Source: a virus
Strand: one strand, 5' to 3'
Virus record (IMG/VR): IMGVR_UViG_3300027759_000158
Span: 1 to 42,772 of that record
DNA: 42,772 bases
In this document: positions 18,071 through 26,311 of the stretch, piece after piece
How positions within the stretch are numbered: position 1 is the first letter of the stretch
Layout: each line of letters starts with the position of its first letter
Translations under genes and position numbers: made by a program
The notes under the pieces: generated by a model
What the model saw: only the letters and a program-made list of their open reading frames with translations
Database searches by the model: none
What the model was told of the DNA's origin: nothing

Positions 18071-19669
18071 TCAGAAGCCGCCCATCTGCAAGAGATTGCG
18101 TCGCGCCTCGTCCCACTTGCCGGATAGCTTGACCCAGGCTAGGGTGCCGCTCTTGGGGATATCTGATGGCTTTTCGTAGGTTCTGGCTGCACTTACCATG
18201 CTACTTAACAGCAGGCCGACCAGACCCATAGCGTCCACGAAGTCATCGTGTCTGGCGGATGGGAACTTGAGCATCTCGGTTTCCGCTTCTGCCCACCAGG
18301 GGGCGAACTTGGGGAAGAATACCTTGCCCATTGCCATGCGTCCACGGATCGCCTGTGCGCGGGTTTGCTTGTCCTTCACAGGGGTAATCTCCTCCACGAC
18401 CGTCCAGATGCCACGCTCCTGCTGGACTTTCCGTAGGAACGGACCGATGGACTGGGAGATATGCCCACGTTCCGCTCCCCACTTGGCAGGCTTGTGCCGG
18501 GACATCAAGTCGATCATGCCGTCGATGACCTGGTCCGTAGACGCTCGACGCCACCACACGTCCGGCAGAATCCACACGTTGTCTTCCTCGTCTAGGCCGA
18601 AAGGCATCAGCACGGTCTTGTCAGCCGTCTGTGCGGTAGACACGGCATGGTCGGATACGCAGTAGTATCGGAGGTTCTTGGGCAGTTCGTGAGGGTAGGG
18701 CTTTAACCAGTCCCTGCGGAAGAAGTCGCCGTCGTCGGGTGTAGGCTTGCCTTGGTACAAGGCCGAGAAGCCTTTGGCGTTCAGCCGGCGAATCTCGTTA
18801 AGGAAGTCCAATCCGTAGCGTTCCGGCCATAGGGCTTGACCCACAGGGCGATCCATAGGGTCGTTCTCCACGGCGATCGCCGGCAACGCCAGGATACGCC
18901 AAGCCTGTGCGTTCTCGTCGTTGTAGCAGGGATTCTTTGGGTCTGTGAGGCGACCCACTAGGTCATCCTCATGCCACCGGGTCATAATGATTACCACCCT
19001 GGCGCCGGCCATCAGTCGGGTCATAGCCACTTGAGTGAACCACTCCCACAGCTTGTCACGCTCACGCTTGGAGTCTGCTTCCTCGCGGTCCTTGATAGGG
19101 TCATCGATGACCAGTAGGTCAGCACCACGGCCAGTAAGGCCGCCACCCACTCCAACAAAGTTGGCTAGTCCGCCTTCCTCGGTCTGGAGCTTGTCTGATG
19201 ACTGGCTGCCGGTACGCAGCTTACAGCCAGGGAAGACCTGGCGGTAGGAAGGTGAACGCATAATCTCACGCACGGATCGTCCGAAGTCCTGCGCCACGTC
19301 TGCGTTGTAGGTAGCGAAGATGACCTGTCGGTATGGGTCTTTGCCCAAGAACCACGCAGGGAAACGCCGCGACGCCAGTTCTGACTTACCATGTCGAGGC
19401 GGCATGGAGATAATCAGACGCTGGTACAGACCCTTCTCAACCTGCTCCAGGGCAGCACATATAGTTTCGTGGTGCTTGACCGGCTGGTACCGGGACTTGT
19501 CCACGTTGTCTGGGTCTTCCGGGTCTGGCATGGTCATGCCGGTGAAAGAGATGAGCGACTCCCTCGCCATCTTGACGCGGAGCAGCCGCTGGGCGGCAGA
19601 CAACTGCGCCTCTACTTCGGCAATCTCGGCCTGCCTTCGCTTCTCGTCCGTCGTCGGTTTTTTAGCCAT
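18071..19669 (-). CDS. terL: Terminase large subunit
   Basis: 532 residues; ATPase and nuclease of the DNA packaging motor. Walker A is MPPRHGKS (89-96), Walker B LLVIDD (185-190), and a coupling-type segment TRWHEDD follows near 258. The C-terminal RNase H-like nuclease has its acidic motifs in CVSDHAVS (near 337) and RHDDFVDAMG (near 475). Length is normal. The start ATG shares one base with the preceding stop (TAATG), so it is translationally coupled to the 79-residue protein upstream. The small subunit gene is about 10 kb away (29614-30144), which is unusual. Confidence 0.95.
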   Translation of the reverse strand: MAKKPTTDEKRRQAEIAEVEAQLSAAQRLLRVKMARESLISFTGMTMPDPEDPDNVDKSRYQPVKHHETICAALEQVEKGLYQRLIISMPPRHGKSELASRRFPAWFLGKDPYRQVIFATYNADVAQDFGRSVREIMRSPSYRQVFPGCKLRTGSQSSDKLQTEEGGLANFVGVGGGLTGRGADLLVIDDPIKDREEADSKRERDKLWEWFTQVAMTRLMAGARVVIIMTRWHEDDLVGRLTDPKNPCYNDENAQAWRILALPAIAVENDPMDRPVGQALWPERYGLDFLNEIRRLNAKGFSALYQGKPTPDDGDFFRRDWLKPYPHELPKNLRYYCVSDHAVSTAQTADKTVLMPFGLDEEDNVWILPDVWWRRASTDQVIDGMIDLMSRHKPAKWGAERGHISQSIGPFLRKVQQERGIWTVVEEITPVKDKQTRAQAIRGRMAMGKVFFPKFAPWWAEAETEMLKFPSARHDDFVDAMGLVGLLLSSMVSAARTYEKPSDIPKSGTLAWVKLSGKWDEARRNLLQMGGF

Positions 19670-19908
19670 TACGCCTTGGGAGCGACAGGCCGAGCGGGAG
19701 GATAAAACTCCGTGTAGCCGGCAGGGATGGCTGCAAGCAGCTCTTCCTTGGTGGGCTTGTTGATGAGGGTCAGCGCAGTCTTGGCTTCAGCGACATACTT
19801 GTATTCGCCAATGATCAAGGCAGTCTTTTTTTCATCATTGATTAGAGCGTTCCAGCCGACAGGCAGAACGATGTCCTTGAGGACGATTGGGGTGGGTGGG
19901 TTTGCCAT
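19669..19908 (-). CDS. Small protein between fibre genes and terL, unknown
   Basis: 79 residues starting at the ATG at 19908 (MANPPTPIVLKDIVLPVGW), 7 bp after the previous stop; the longer possible start would overlap the Tyr-rich gene by more than 200 bp. The ATG follows TTTCCCT, with no Shine-Dalgarno. The chain is short, with Lys/Glu helices (EYKYVAEAKTALTLI, about 35-49) and a Pro-rich end. It lies in the slot where tail-fibre chaperones or small terminases sometimes sit, but no signature supports either. Confidence 0.68.
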   Translation of the reverse strand: MANPPTPIVLKDIVLPVGWNALINDEKKTALIIGEYKYVAEAKTALTLINKPTKEELLAAIPAGYTEFYPPARPVAPKA

Positions 19909-19915
19909 AGGGAAA

Positions 19916-21124
19916 TTAGATAGAACTTTTTGAAACGTAGTAGCCAGAACCTCCGTCAGAGTAAATGGCGTAATACCAATACTGGCCGAGTGCAGAATCG
20001 TAATAGGTTCCGTCTGCAAAGAAGTCTCCGTAAGACGAGTATACGCTTCCAATTGTGTTGTTGGAATTGCCGTATCCGTCAGCAATGTAGGCGTTCCAAC
20101 TATAGGAATATTGATAAGTTCCAGACGCCACATTATTTGCGTCAGAATCTTCTACATACCAAGTGCCACTTCCGTTGTCGGAAGTGTCGTAACTGTGATA
20201 CCAACCGGCAGGGTAGTAGCATCCGTATCCGTTGGTGCCTAGATACACGTCATAGGATCCACAGGATCCGTCCGTGTATTGCTCTCCGTATTGCCAAGCG
20301 GCATCAAAGTAAGTTCCGCGAGCATCTGTTCCGTTGGTGCTAATACAGACCTGGCCTATATACTGACCGCTACCAGGGCATCCTCCTCCGGCTTCATAGT
20401 AACCACCAGATCCGTTCCAGTAGTAGTCAGAGCCGTTGTAATTGGTGATGAATGTGCCGTAGGAATACAGGCCGTCGTAGAAGAAGTATTCACCGCAGTT
20501 TCCATCGGCCAACCATCGATTGTCGTTTCCGTCAAAATAGGTATTTCCGCTACCAGTAGGAACTTCTACATAGCTGTCCTCGGCATCTCGCACAAAGCTT
20601 CCATGTTCCGGGCATGGGTTGCAAGTGTCGCTGGTGTAGTATCCGTTGTTTCCATCATAATACACCTGGCAACAGCCTCCGTCGTAGATTAAAGCGCCAT
20701 TGGCTGGAGGGTTGTAATAATAACTATCACCCCCTATTTCAAAACCGCCAGTTCCGTTAGAATATGAATATGAAGAATAATATCCGACAGGTCCAAAGTT
20801 TCCAGATGAACCACAGGAGTTCCAATTTGTATAATACTCTCCACTATTGCTATTGGTGTAAAATCCGTAAGGTAAATAACAGTAGTTTGCACCATTTGAC
20901 GCACCTGTTCCAAAACCACTCCAATAAGATCCGCCGGCCCCATCGTGATACTGCTCCCACAGGGTAAAGCCTCCGGTAAACGCTGTCCCATTTGCATCGT
21001 AGTATGTTTGGCTTGCCACACCAGGGTCGGATTCAGACGCGCATACAGCCGTGATAAACGTCCCGGCTGGAGGATACGACGGAGCAGATCCTTGGAACGA
21101 TACGCCTGGGAAAGCGATGATCAT
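19916..21124 (-). CDS. Tyr/Gly/Cys-rich repeat protein, possible distal fibre component
   Basis: 402 residues with about 60 Tyr by my count (about 15%), many Gly, Ser, Asn and Asp and roughly a dozen Cys. It is built from degenerate repeats of some 25-35 residues that alternate aromatic strands with Gly/Asp turns, for example YYDGNNGYY, TYFDGNDN, DYYWNGSGGYY and TYYDSALGQYWYY. Cys pairs recur (SDTCNPCPEHG). The start overlaps the fibre stop by one base (TAATG), so it is probably made with the fibre. No signal peptide. A Tyr/Gly ladder fits a receptor-binding or surface-adhesive module carried on the fibre; that is inference from composition and neighbourhood. Confidence 0.8.
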   Translation of the reverse strand: MIIAFPGVSFQGSAPSYPPAGTFITAVCASESDPGVASQTYYDANGTAFTGGFTLWEQYHDGAGGSYWSGFGTGASNGANYCYLPYGFYTNSNSGEYYTNWNSCGSSGNFGPVGYYSSYSYSNGTGGFEIGGDSYYYNPPANGALIYDGGCCQVYYDGNNGYYTSDTCNPCPEHGSFVRDAEDSYVEVPTGSGNTYFDGNDNRWLADGNCGEYFFYDGLYSYGTFITNYNGSDYYWNGSGGYYEAGGGCPGSGQYIGQVCISTNGTDARGTYFDAAWQYGEQYTDGSCGSYDVYLGTNGYGCYYPAGWYHSYDTSDNGSGTWYVEDSDANNVASGTYQYSYSWNAYIADGYGNSNNTIGSVYSSYGDFFADGTYYDSALGQYWYYAIYSDGGSGYYVSKSSI

Positions 21125-22923
21125 TAGGCCAGGTTACCAGACAGCGACCATTGAGTGGCGTTAAGCTTGATGGCTACGGCAGTTCCGTAGTTCTTGGTGA
21201 TAGTGTAAAGGCTATCAGCAGAGAAGATTTGCGCGCCGTTCTGCGGGTAGAAATAGATGTTAGAGCCGGACATATTCACGAAGACGATCTGCGCGCCAGT
21301 CGGGAAAGGATTATGATCATCGTCATCAAGGTAGAACGCCGAGGACTGGCTTGGCGTGATGATGGTATTGGCATTTCCAGCCGTGATGACATAACTACCG
21401 TAGTAATCGACTACGCTGGTGTTGAGCTGGCTGTTGTTGGTAGCGGCGGCAGTTGCCTGGGTCGAACTGTCCGGGAAGGTGATGCCGGTGGCGCGAACCT
21501 GGGTCATACCGGTGACGTCCTGCACCGTGATAACGTCATGCTCGATCCACGCGGAGTGAGGCGTCCCACCCATATCTTCAAAGCCGATATACTCGTTGGT
21601 GAAGTAGGCCGTCTGGTTTGGCGTGTCGATGTGCTGGATCGTGACGGAGTCGTGAGCAATAGACACGCCCAGTTCGTTGGTAGACTCAAAGACCTTCAAC
21701 AGATCCGGCGCAACATTGACATAGTAAGGAATCTCACCGCTGACATTGATTCCGGTGTGACCGACTTCCGTGCCGCTGCTGTTGGAGCTGTTCCAAGCGC
21801 GTAGGGTAGTTCCGGCCAGGGAGTCGAGGTAAAGCGGGCGGGGGGTGGAGCTGCCTTGTTCGGTGGTCGTCAGCCAACCAGCCTGCCAGTTAAACTCGTA
21901 ACCGATGGAGCAGACCAGGCTGATGCCGTAGTTGCCACCGCGAGACGTGTCGAACTGACCCTTGCCGATGAACTGGCCGGACGTTCCGTCGAAGGTAATG
22001 TTGCCAACCATCGTACCACCAGACAGCGGTAGGTAAGAACCACTACCAACAACTTCCCACGCTCCGTCCTTGCGGCCATAGGAATATCCGTCGATTGGAG
22101 CGTCGGCGATGTATCCTTGGCTAGTGACAAAGGTTTCCGTGGCTAGACCAGTAGGATCAAAAGGCGTAGTAAGGTAACCTTGTGACGTGACAAAAGTTTC
22201 CGTGGCGTAGCCGGCAGGAACAGACGTGAGAAAGCCACGTCCATTCACCCAGGTCTGGGTGGCATATCCAGTCAGCGCAGAACTAGTGATGTATCCGGCA
22301 GGATTGTTGACCGAATACTTCCCATCCAACGCGGACTGAAGTCCGGTGACGTTGCTGATTGCGTGGGTGTGGTGATAACTGGCGTAATTAGCCGCCTGGA
22401 TCGTAGCAACGGCAGCTTCTGCCGTGTTGGCGTGGACTAGGGCTGAATTCTTCGCCTGTAGGGCGGTAATCGAGTAGCCTTGCGCCAACATCGCAAAGTT
22501 ATTTGACTGACTATTGGCGATAGCAGCAGAATCTGCGGCAGTTTCTGCGTCATCTCGCGCAGCAATCGCATCAATCGCATTTTGGGAGGTAAGAACAGCC
22601 TCCAGTTCGGCTACCTTGGCGTCACCAGCGTCGTTAACTAGGGCAATCTGGGCTGCGCCGGCAGCCTCAACGGCTTGTACAGGAGCGTCCGTGAGCAACG
22701 GTTCAACCTCCTCGGCAATAACAGCCAGATTCAGAGCAGTTGTGCGGATCTTGCCGTCATCTGCCTGGACTTCACCCAGCCGGGAGATGGTGGCGTTGAT
22801 TGCCGTGCGGGCATTGTTCAACTCCTGGTCGATTTTCTGACCTTGGTGGGGAGTGGTAGGGTTGCTTTGGCTAAAATCCGTGAAGGACCAGGTGCGGTCG
22901 AAAGGAGCAGGAGGCTGACTCAT
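21124..22923 (-). CDS. Tail fibre / receptor-binding protein
   Basis: I use the ATG at 22923 (MSQPPAPFDRTWSFTDFSQS), giving 599 residues; upstream codons run into a non-coding control region. Residues 1-60 resemble the virion-anchoring part. Then follow Ala-rich coiled-coil helices (60-180), the fibre collar HHTHAISNVTGLQSALDGK (about 190), and Gly/Tyr repeats with three related copies around GYATETFVTSQGYL (about 215-285). PLSGGTMVGNITFDG (about 308) and GITFPDSSTQATAA (about 490) are typical fibre segments, and a beta-rich end follows. First gene of the late operon, driven by an apparently leaderless promoter. Confidence 0.9.
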   Translation of the reverse strand: MSQPPAPFDRTWSFTDFSQSNPTTPHQGQKIDQELNNARTAINATISRLGEVQADDGKIRTTALNLAVIAEEVEPLLTDAPVQAVEAAGAAQIALVNDAGDAKVAELEAVLTSQNAIDAIAARDDAETAADSAAIANSQSNNFAMLAQGYSITALQAKNSALVHANTAEAAVATIQAANYASYHHTHAISNVTGLQSALDGKYSVNNPAGYITSSALTGYATQTWVNGRGFLTSVPAGYATETFVTSQGYLTTPFDPTGLATETFVTSQGYIADAPIDGYSYGRKDGAWEVVGSGSYLPLSGGTMVGNITFDGTSGQFIGKGQFDTSRGGNYGISLVCSIGYEFNWQAGWLTTTEQGSSTPRPLYLDSLAGTTLRAWNSSNSSGTEVGHTGINVSGEIPYYVNVAPDLLKVFESTNELGVSIAHDSVTIQHIDTPNQTAYFTNEYIGFEDMGGTPHSAWIEHDVITVQDVTGMTQVRATGITFPDSSTQATAAATNNSQLNTSVVDYYGSYVITAGNANTIITPSQSSAFYLDDDDHNPFPTGAQIVFVNMSGSNIYFYPQNGAQIFSADSLYTITKNYGTAVAIKLNATQWSLSGNLA

Positions 22924-22929
22924 GTGCGG

Positions 22930-22958
22930 ATAGTGTACCAGTCTGGCTGTAGATGCAA
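22930..22958 (-). promoter_or_regulatory. Promoter of the morphogenesis operon (leaderless type)
   Basis: On the minus strand TTGCAT (22958-22953), 17 bp, CACTAT (22935-22930), then CCGCAC and the fibre ATG. A start site 7 nt after the -10 would fall on the A of the ATG. Sequence-only call. Confidence 0.5.
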
Positions 22959-23376
22959 GAGATGGCGATGTAGGAGAAAGTTTTTTGCCTACACGGATTT
23001 TTCCGAGCGGGGGAGGATAGGAATTTTCGCGGGCGAGCGTGGGCGTGGGCGGGGGTGCGCCTGGGACGCGGGTGTGTGCGTACGCACAGCTGCGTGTGTA
23101 CGCCCAGGCTACGCACGCGGTTAGATCACGCGCCAGGTGACGCGTGACGCACGTTCCATCCTGCGGCGAAGGGTCGGACCGGTCCACCTCACCACGGCCT
23201 TGCCACGCCGTCCGACCCACCCGACCGACCGCAACCTTGCACCGCCACGCCATCGGGTCGCCACGCCTCGCCGAGGTGGGTAGGTTGGCTACCTGGTCGA
23301 GGCTTGTCGTCGTGTGCGTGACACTTGGGAGCGAGGCGGGGAAGGGGTGGGCAGAAAGGTCGTTGAAAAAATGTGG

Positions 23377-23407
23377 TTGACGCAACGCACACCCTCCACA
23401 TTGTCGG
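23377..23407 (+). promoter_or_regulatory. Promoter-like element, copy 1 (TTGACG ... CACCCTCCACATTGTCGG)
   Basis: TTGACG at 23377-23382 and the core CACCCTCCACATTGTCGG at 23390-23407, 47 bp before the first island gene. The core recurs at 25510 and 26318 with one or two differences, there directly joined to TTGACA; here 7 bp more separate the two parts. Confidence 0.5.
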
Positions 23408-23453
23408 AGATGTCGCAAGACAACCAACCAACAAACAACCAACGCCCACCGCT

Positions 23454-23681
23454 ATGAAAACCACCACCGCCCTCCGCTTCACTTTGCAAACCACGCAATC
23501 CGGTTTGTTCTACACGCCGCGCAACGACGCCGCGAAAAGCGTCATCCCGAAAGGTCGCAAATGCCTTCGCTCGTTTGAGATGGCGAAGCTAATCGAGGAG
23601 GGTGCGAAGGTTGAGCTTAACCTCAACCCTTACCTTGCCGTTGAATATTGGGTCGCCGTCAATCCGGTTGCCAACGCCTAA
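23454..23681 (+). CDS. Island protein 1, unknown, 75 aa
   Basis: Starts at ATG 23454 after the spacer CCAACGCCCACCGCT, giving MKTTTALRFTLQTTQSG. A basic middle (PRNDAAKSVIPKGRKCLRSF) precedes a short helix and a strand pair (VELNLNPYLAVEYWVAV). It may be a small alpha/beta nucleic-acid or protein binder; I recognise no family. First gene of the plus-strand island, directly behind promoter-like copy 1, so it is the first made. The Thr-rich N-terminus continues the C/A-rich character of the leader into the coding sequence. Confidence 0.7.
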   Translation: MKTTTALRFTLQTTQSGLFYTPRNDAAKSVIPKGRKCLRSFEMAKLIEEGAKVELNLNPYLAVEYWVAVNPVANA

Positions 23682-23721
23682 CCCTTTCCCACCCACACCA
23701 CACCCAACCCACACCACCGCT

Positions 23722-23925
23722 ATGAAACTCACCCCCGACCAGCTCAAAGCCCTCGCCGAGGAGGCTATGCATCTCGCCTTCGTCCACCTCGCCGACGGCC
23801 TCGACCCCGACGCCGCGCACGACCTCGGCGGCTTCTTCGGCTACCAAACCGAAGCCCTCGCCGACAGGGTCCAGGCCGACCTCCTCAACGCCGCCCAGCT
23901 CGCCAACGACCACGTCAACGGCTAA
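23722..23925 (+). CDS. Island protein 2, acidic helical, 67 aa
   Basis: ATG 23722 follows CACCCAACCCACACCACCGCT. The product MKLTPDQLKALAEEAMHLAF continues as an acidic, Ala-rich, two- or three-helix protein ending HVNG. It is rich in Asp and Glu (ADGLDPDAAHDLGG). No family recognised. High GC, strong preference for C in third positions, as in the other island genes. Confidence 0.7.
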   Translation: MKLTPDQLKALAEEAMHLAFVHLADGLDPDAAHDLGGFFGYQTEALADRVQADLLNAAQLANDHVNG

Positions 23926-23965
23926 CCCTTCCCACACCCAACCCACACCCAACCAACCCACGCCA

Positions 23966-24280
23966 ATGCCTACCACCGCCCAGCGCACCGCCGCCCTCGT
24001 CCGCTACATCAACAACCACGACAAAGCCCAGGGCCGCCCCCGCGGCTGGTCCAATCGCACCGCCGCACCGGACGACCTCAATGTGCGGGTGTCGCCCCAC
24101 CACCTCGGCGGTCGTGTCTTGCTCGCCGACATTGACAACCACACGCCTTGCTCGCCCTTCGCCGTCGTGACCGAAGACGAGGCGGCGACCGCCAAGGAAT
24201 TCACCCTTGAGGCGGACCTTACGGATGACGATTGCGTCACGCACCGCGGCACCACCTTCGTCGTCGTTTACCTCGGCTAA
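23966..24280 (+). CDS. Island protein 3, unknown, 104 aa
   Basis: ATG 23966 follows a spacer made of CCCACACCCAACCCACACCC-like repeats. The protein starts MPTTAQRTAALVRYINNHDK and has a basic patch (RPRGWSNR) near residue 24, then alternating strands (VRVSPHHLGGRVLLADID) and an acidic end with DLTDDDC. A small mixed alpha/beta fold is likely; no known family. It shares the MPTT opening with the next gene. Confidence 0.7.
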   Translation: MPTTAQRTAALVRYINNHDKAQGRPRGWSNRTAAPDDLNVRVSPHHLGGRVLLADIDNHTPCSPFAVVTEDEAATAKEFTLEADLTDDDCVTHRGTTFVVVYLG

Positions 24281-24316
24281 CCTTTCACCCAACCCAACCC
24301 ACAACCGCCCACACCT

Positions 24317-24652
24317 ATGCCCACCACCACCCTCCTTCGCATCGCCGTCCGCTTCGCCAGGGCGAGCGGCAAGCCTTGCACCGGTCGAGACGCCAAGCGC
24401 ATCGACGAGGCTTTGCTCAACGGCTCGGCCGAGCTTGTTCACGGCTGCGACTACGCCGTGAACCACACGACCCACTTTGAACCTCAAGCCCTCACCGGTG
24501 AGGTAGAGGTCGTCTTTGAGGTCGAGGTCGCCAACTACCCCCGCGGCCGCCTCACCACCGCCGACCTCCTCGCCGACGAGGTAGCCGACCAGGTCGGTTG
24601 CTTCACCCCCGAAGCCTATGAGGTCCAGTCCACCACGACGACCCTCGCCTGA
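24317..24652 (+). CDS. Island protein 4, unknown, 111 aa
   Basis: ATG 24317 follows CAACCGCCCACACCT. Starts MPTTTLLRIAVRFARASGK; a long strand segment VEVVFEVEVANYPRG occurs near residue 62, then an acidic helix (TADLLADEVADQVG). Two Cys only. The N-terminal RIAVRF stretch resembles that of island protein 1 (LRFTL), perhaps a shared strand. No family recognised. Confidence 0.68.
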   Translation: MPTTTLLRIAVRFARASGKPCTGRDAKRIDEALLNGSAELVHGCDYAVNHTTHFEPQALTGEVEVVFEVEVANYPRGRLTTADLLADEVADQVGCFTPEAYEVQSTTTTLA

Positions 24653-24691
24653 TCTTCCCAACCCACACCCAACCCACACCACACCACAACG

Positions 24692-25447
24692 ATGAAAGAC
24701 ACCACCACCACCGCCCTCCTCGCCGCTCTCTCCGCCCTTCGGGACGAAGCGAGCAAGCGGGTGGAAGCCGCCCAGGCAAGCCTCACCGCCGCGCAAGCCC
24801 TCCCCAAGGGCAAGCGAGGTAAGCGTGACGCCGTCACCCAAGCCGACGCCAACCGGACCGCCGCCTGGGGTTTGCTCAACGAGATTAAAGCGAAGATTAG
24901 GGAGGCGATGAAGGGCGACGCAAGGGCCGCCGTAGAGGCCGCCCTCGCCACGCTCGACCACCGCGACGCCGACCCGATCTTACGCCAAGCCCTCGCCGCT
25001 CGGCACGACAAGCGACGCCAGGCCGCTATCCACCCCGACGACACGGCGCACGGCGTACACGTCCGCGTGTCGCTTGACCGGTTCGGCTTGCCCAACTATA
25101 TCGAGCTTTCAATGCTCGCCACGCCCGACGAACATCGCAAGACGGTCGAGATGTGGCTGGCCAGGGCGACGACCGACGAGCAAAAGGCCGCGGCCCAGGT
25201 TTACCTCGACAACCCCGAAGCGCACCCGCTCGACCACTTCGGATCGTCGGTCACTATCTCGCTCGGCCACGGCGACACCCGCAACACCTACGGCGTGAAC
25301 GGCTCGACCTTCTCCACCCACAACGACGACGAGGCGGCCAGGCTGCGGACCCTTCACGATGTGGCGTGGCACCTGCGGTCCGCCCTCAACGACGCCGACC
25401 TCCCGAAGCAAGAGGAGCTTGAGAAGATCCTCGACGGCGAAGTGTAA
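24692..25447 (+). CDS. Island protein 5, unknown, 251 aa
   Basis: ATG 24692 follows CCAACCCACACCACACCACAACG. Residues 1-110 are a charged Ala-rich helical region (EAAQASLTAAQALPKGKRGK). The middle is beta-rich (VHVRVSLDRFGLPNYIELSM, about 129-148) and the end has GHGDTRNTYGVNGSTFSTHN near 193-212 and a final helix. One of the two largest island proteins. A helical arm plus globular domain could bind nucleic acid or a host protein; no catalytic motif is clear. A hairpin follows the stop (25460-25483). Confidence 0.72.
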   Translation: MKDTTTTALLAALSALRDEASKRVEAAQASLTAAQALPKGKRGKRDAVTQADANRTAAWGLLNEIKAKIREAMKGDARAAVEAALATLDHRDADPILRQALAARHDKRRQAAIHPDDTAHGVHVRVSLDRFGLPNYIELSMLATPDEHRKTVEMWLARATTDEQKAAAQVYLDNPEAHPLDHFGSSVTISLGHGDTRNTYGVNGSTFSTHNDDEAARLRTLHDVAWHLRSALNDADLPKQEELEKILDGEV

Positions 25448-25459
25448 ACCCACCGGTCG

Positions 25460-25483
25460 GGGTGGCGTCGCAAGGCGTCACCC
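25460..25483 (+). terminator. Hairpin after island gene 5, possible weak terminator
   Basis: GGGTGGCG (25460-25467) pairs with CGTCACCC (25476-25483), 8 bp including one G-U. No T-run follows (next is TGCCCACC), so termination is uncertain. It lies before promoter-like copy 2, so it could insulate the two sub-units. Confidence 0.4.
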
Positions 25484-25503
25484 TGCCCACCCTCTTTCCA
25501 CAC

Positions 25504-25532
25504 TTGACACCCTCCACCTTGTAGGACATCAA
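25504..25532 (+). promoter_or_regulatory. Promoter-like element, copy 2 (TTGACA-N17-CATCAA)
   Basis: TTGACA (25504-25509) is followed by CCCTCCACCTTGTAGG and then CATCAA (25527-25532), 17 bp from the -35-like box. The methyltransferase promoter (35260-35232) has the same CATCAA at the same spacing. It lies 21 bp before the ATG of island gene 6. Confidence 0.55.
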
Positions 25533-25552
25533 CCCTCTACCAACCCAACGCC

Positions 25553-26302
25553 ATGACCACCGCAACCCTCACCCTCGCCTCGACCTTCCTTCACGTCACG
25601 CCGACCTCGGCAAACGTCAAGACCGGTCCGATCCTCGTCACCACCACCTCGGCCCTCACCTGCCCCGACGCCTGCCCTTTCAAGCGCACCCGCAACGGCG
25701 TGAAGGGTTGCTATGCCGACGGCGGCCCGCTCGCTATGCATTGGCAAGCCGTCACCCTTGGCAAGCGAGGCGAGCCGTGGGCCGACGCCCTCCTCACCCT
25801 GGCCGACGAGCTACGCCGCAAGGGTAAGGGAGCGACCTGGCGACACAACCAGGCGGGCGACCTGCCCGGCCAAGGCGACGAGATTGACGCCGCTGCGGTG
25901 GCCGCCCTCGTCAAGGTCAACGCCGCCGCCTCGGCGCACGGCTTCACCTACACACACAAGCCGCTCGTCGGATCTACTCAAGCCGACGCAAACCTCGTCG
26001 CCGTCCAGGCTGCCAACGCTGGCGGCTTCACGGTCAACGCCTCGGCCAACAACCTCGCCCAGGCTGACACCCTCGCCGCCCTGGGTGGTGTGCCGGTGGT
26101 GGTGGTGGTACCTCACGACGCACCCGACACCCTCGCCACGCCGAGCGGTCGCAAGGTGGTGGTCTGCCCTGCCCAACGACGTGACGACGTGACGTGTGCA
26201 AGCTGTCGCCTTTGCTCTCGGTCCGACCGCTCGGTGATCGTCGCCTTTCGCGCACACGGTGCCAGCTATCGCCGAGCCGAAGCCGCGGCAAAGGCCGCTT
26301 AA
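25553..26302 (+). CDS. Cys-cluster phage protein of the DUF7227 type
   Basis: 249 residues from ATG 25553, leader CTACCAACCCAACGCC. The N-terminal part has TCPDACPFKR...GCYADGGPLAMHW (about 36-64), with Cys37, Cys41 and Cys53. The middle is beta-alpha-like with WRHNQAGDLPGQG (about 97-109), FTYTHKPL and VNASANNLAQAD. The end has CASCRLCSRSDR, a second Cys group. I recognise this from many phages and some bacteria as the DUF7227 family, function unknown. Two Cys groups suggest a metal or Fe-S site; related folds include TIM-barrel-like proteins with similar Cys groups, but that is conjecture. Confidence 0.85.
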   Translation: MTTATLTLASTFLHVTPTSANVKTGPILVTTTSALTCPDACPFKRTRNGVKGCYADGGPLAMHWQAVTLGKRGEPWADALLTLADELRRKGKGATWRHNQAGDLPGQGDEIDAAAVAALVKVNAAASAHGFTYTHKPLVGSTQADANLVAVQAANAGGFTVNASANNLAQADTLAALGGVPVVVVVPHDAPDTLATPSGRKVVVCPAQRRDDVTCASCRLCSRSDRSVIVAFRAHGASYRRAEAAAKAA

Positions 26303-26311
26303 CTTTACCCC

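Larger units (their letters stand above)
22924..23453. promoter_or_regulatory. Divergent control region between fibre operon and plus-strand island
   Basis: About 530 bp without a convincing gene. It holds a perfect 14-nt palindrome TGTGCGTACGCACA (23075-23088), an imperfect inverted repeat GCGTGTGTA...CTACGCACGC just after it, the tandem GTGACGCGTGACGC (about 23138-23151), the palindrome GGACCGGTCC (23176-23185), and a 9-bp inverted repeat GGGTCGGAC/GTCCGACCC (23171-23179 and 23210-23218). The plus strand near 23035-23070 is G-rich. Functions could include operators for the two divergent units or a replication origin; I cannot decide. Confidence 0.5.

Noticed and set aside
23144-23380. Small ORFs in the divergent region
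   Set aside because: No C/A-rich leader and low-complexity sequence. The palindromes fit a control region better.
23915-24961. Minus-strand ORF of 348 residues across the island genes
   Set aside because: Gly/Val/Arg-rich, complement of several plus-strand genes; the C/A-rich spacers become coding in it, which is unlikely.
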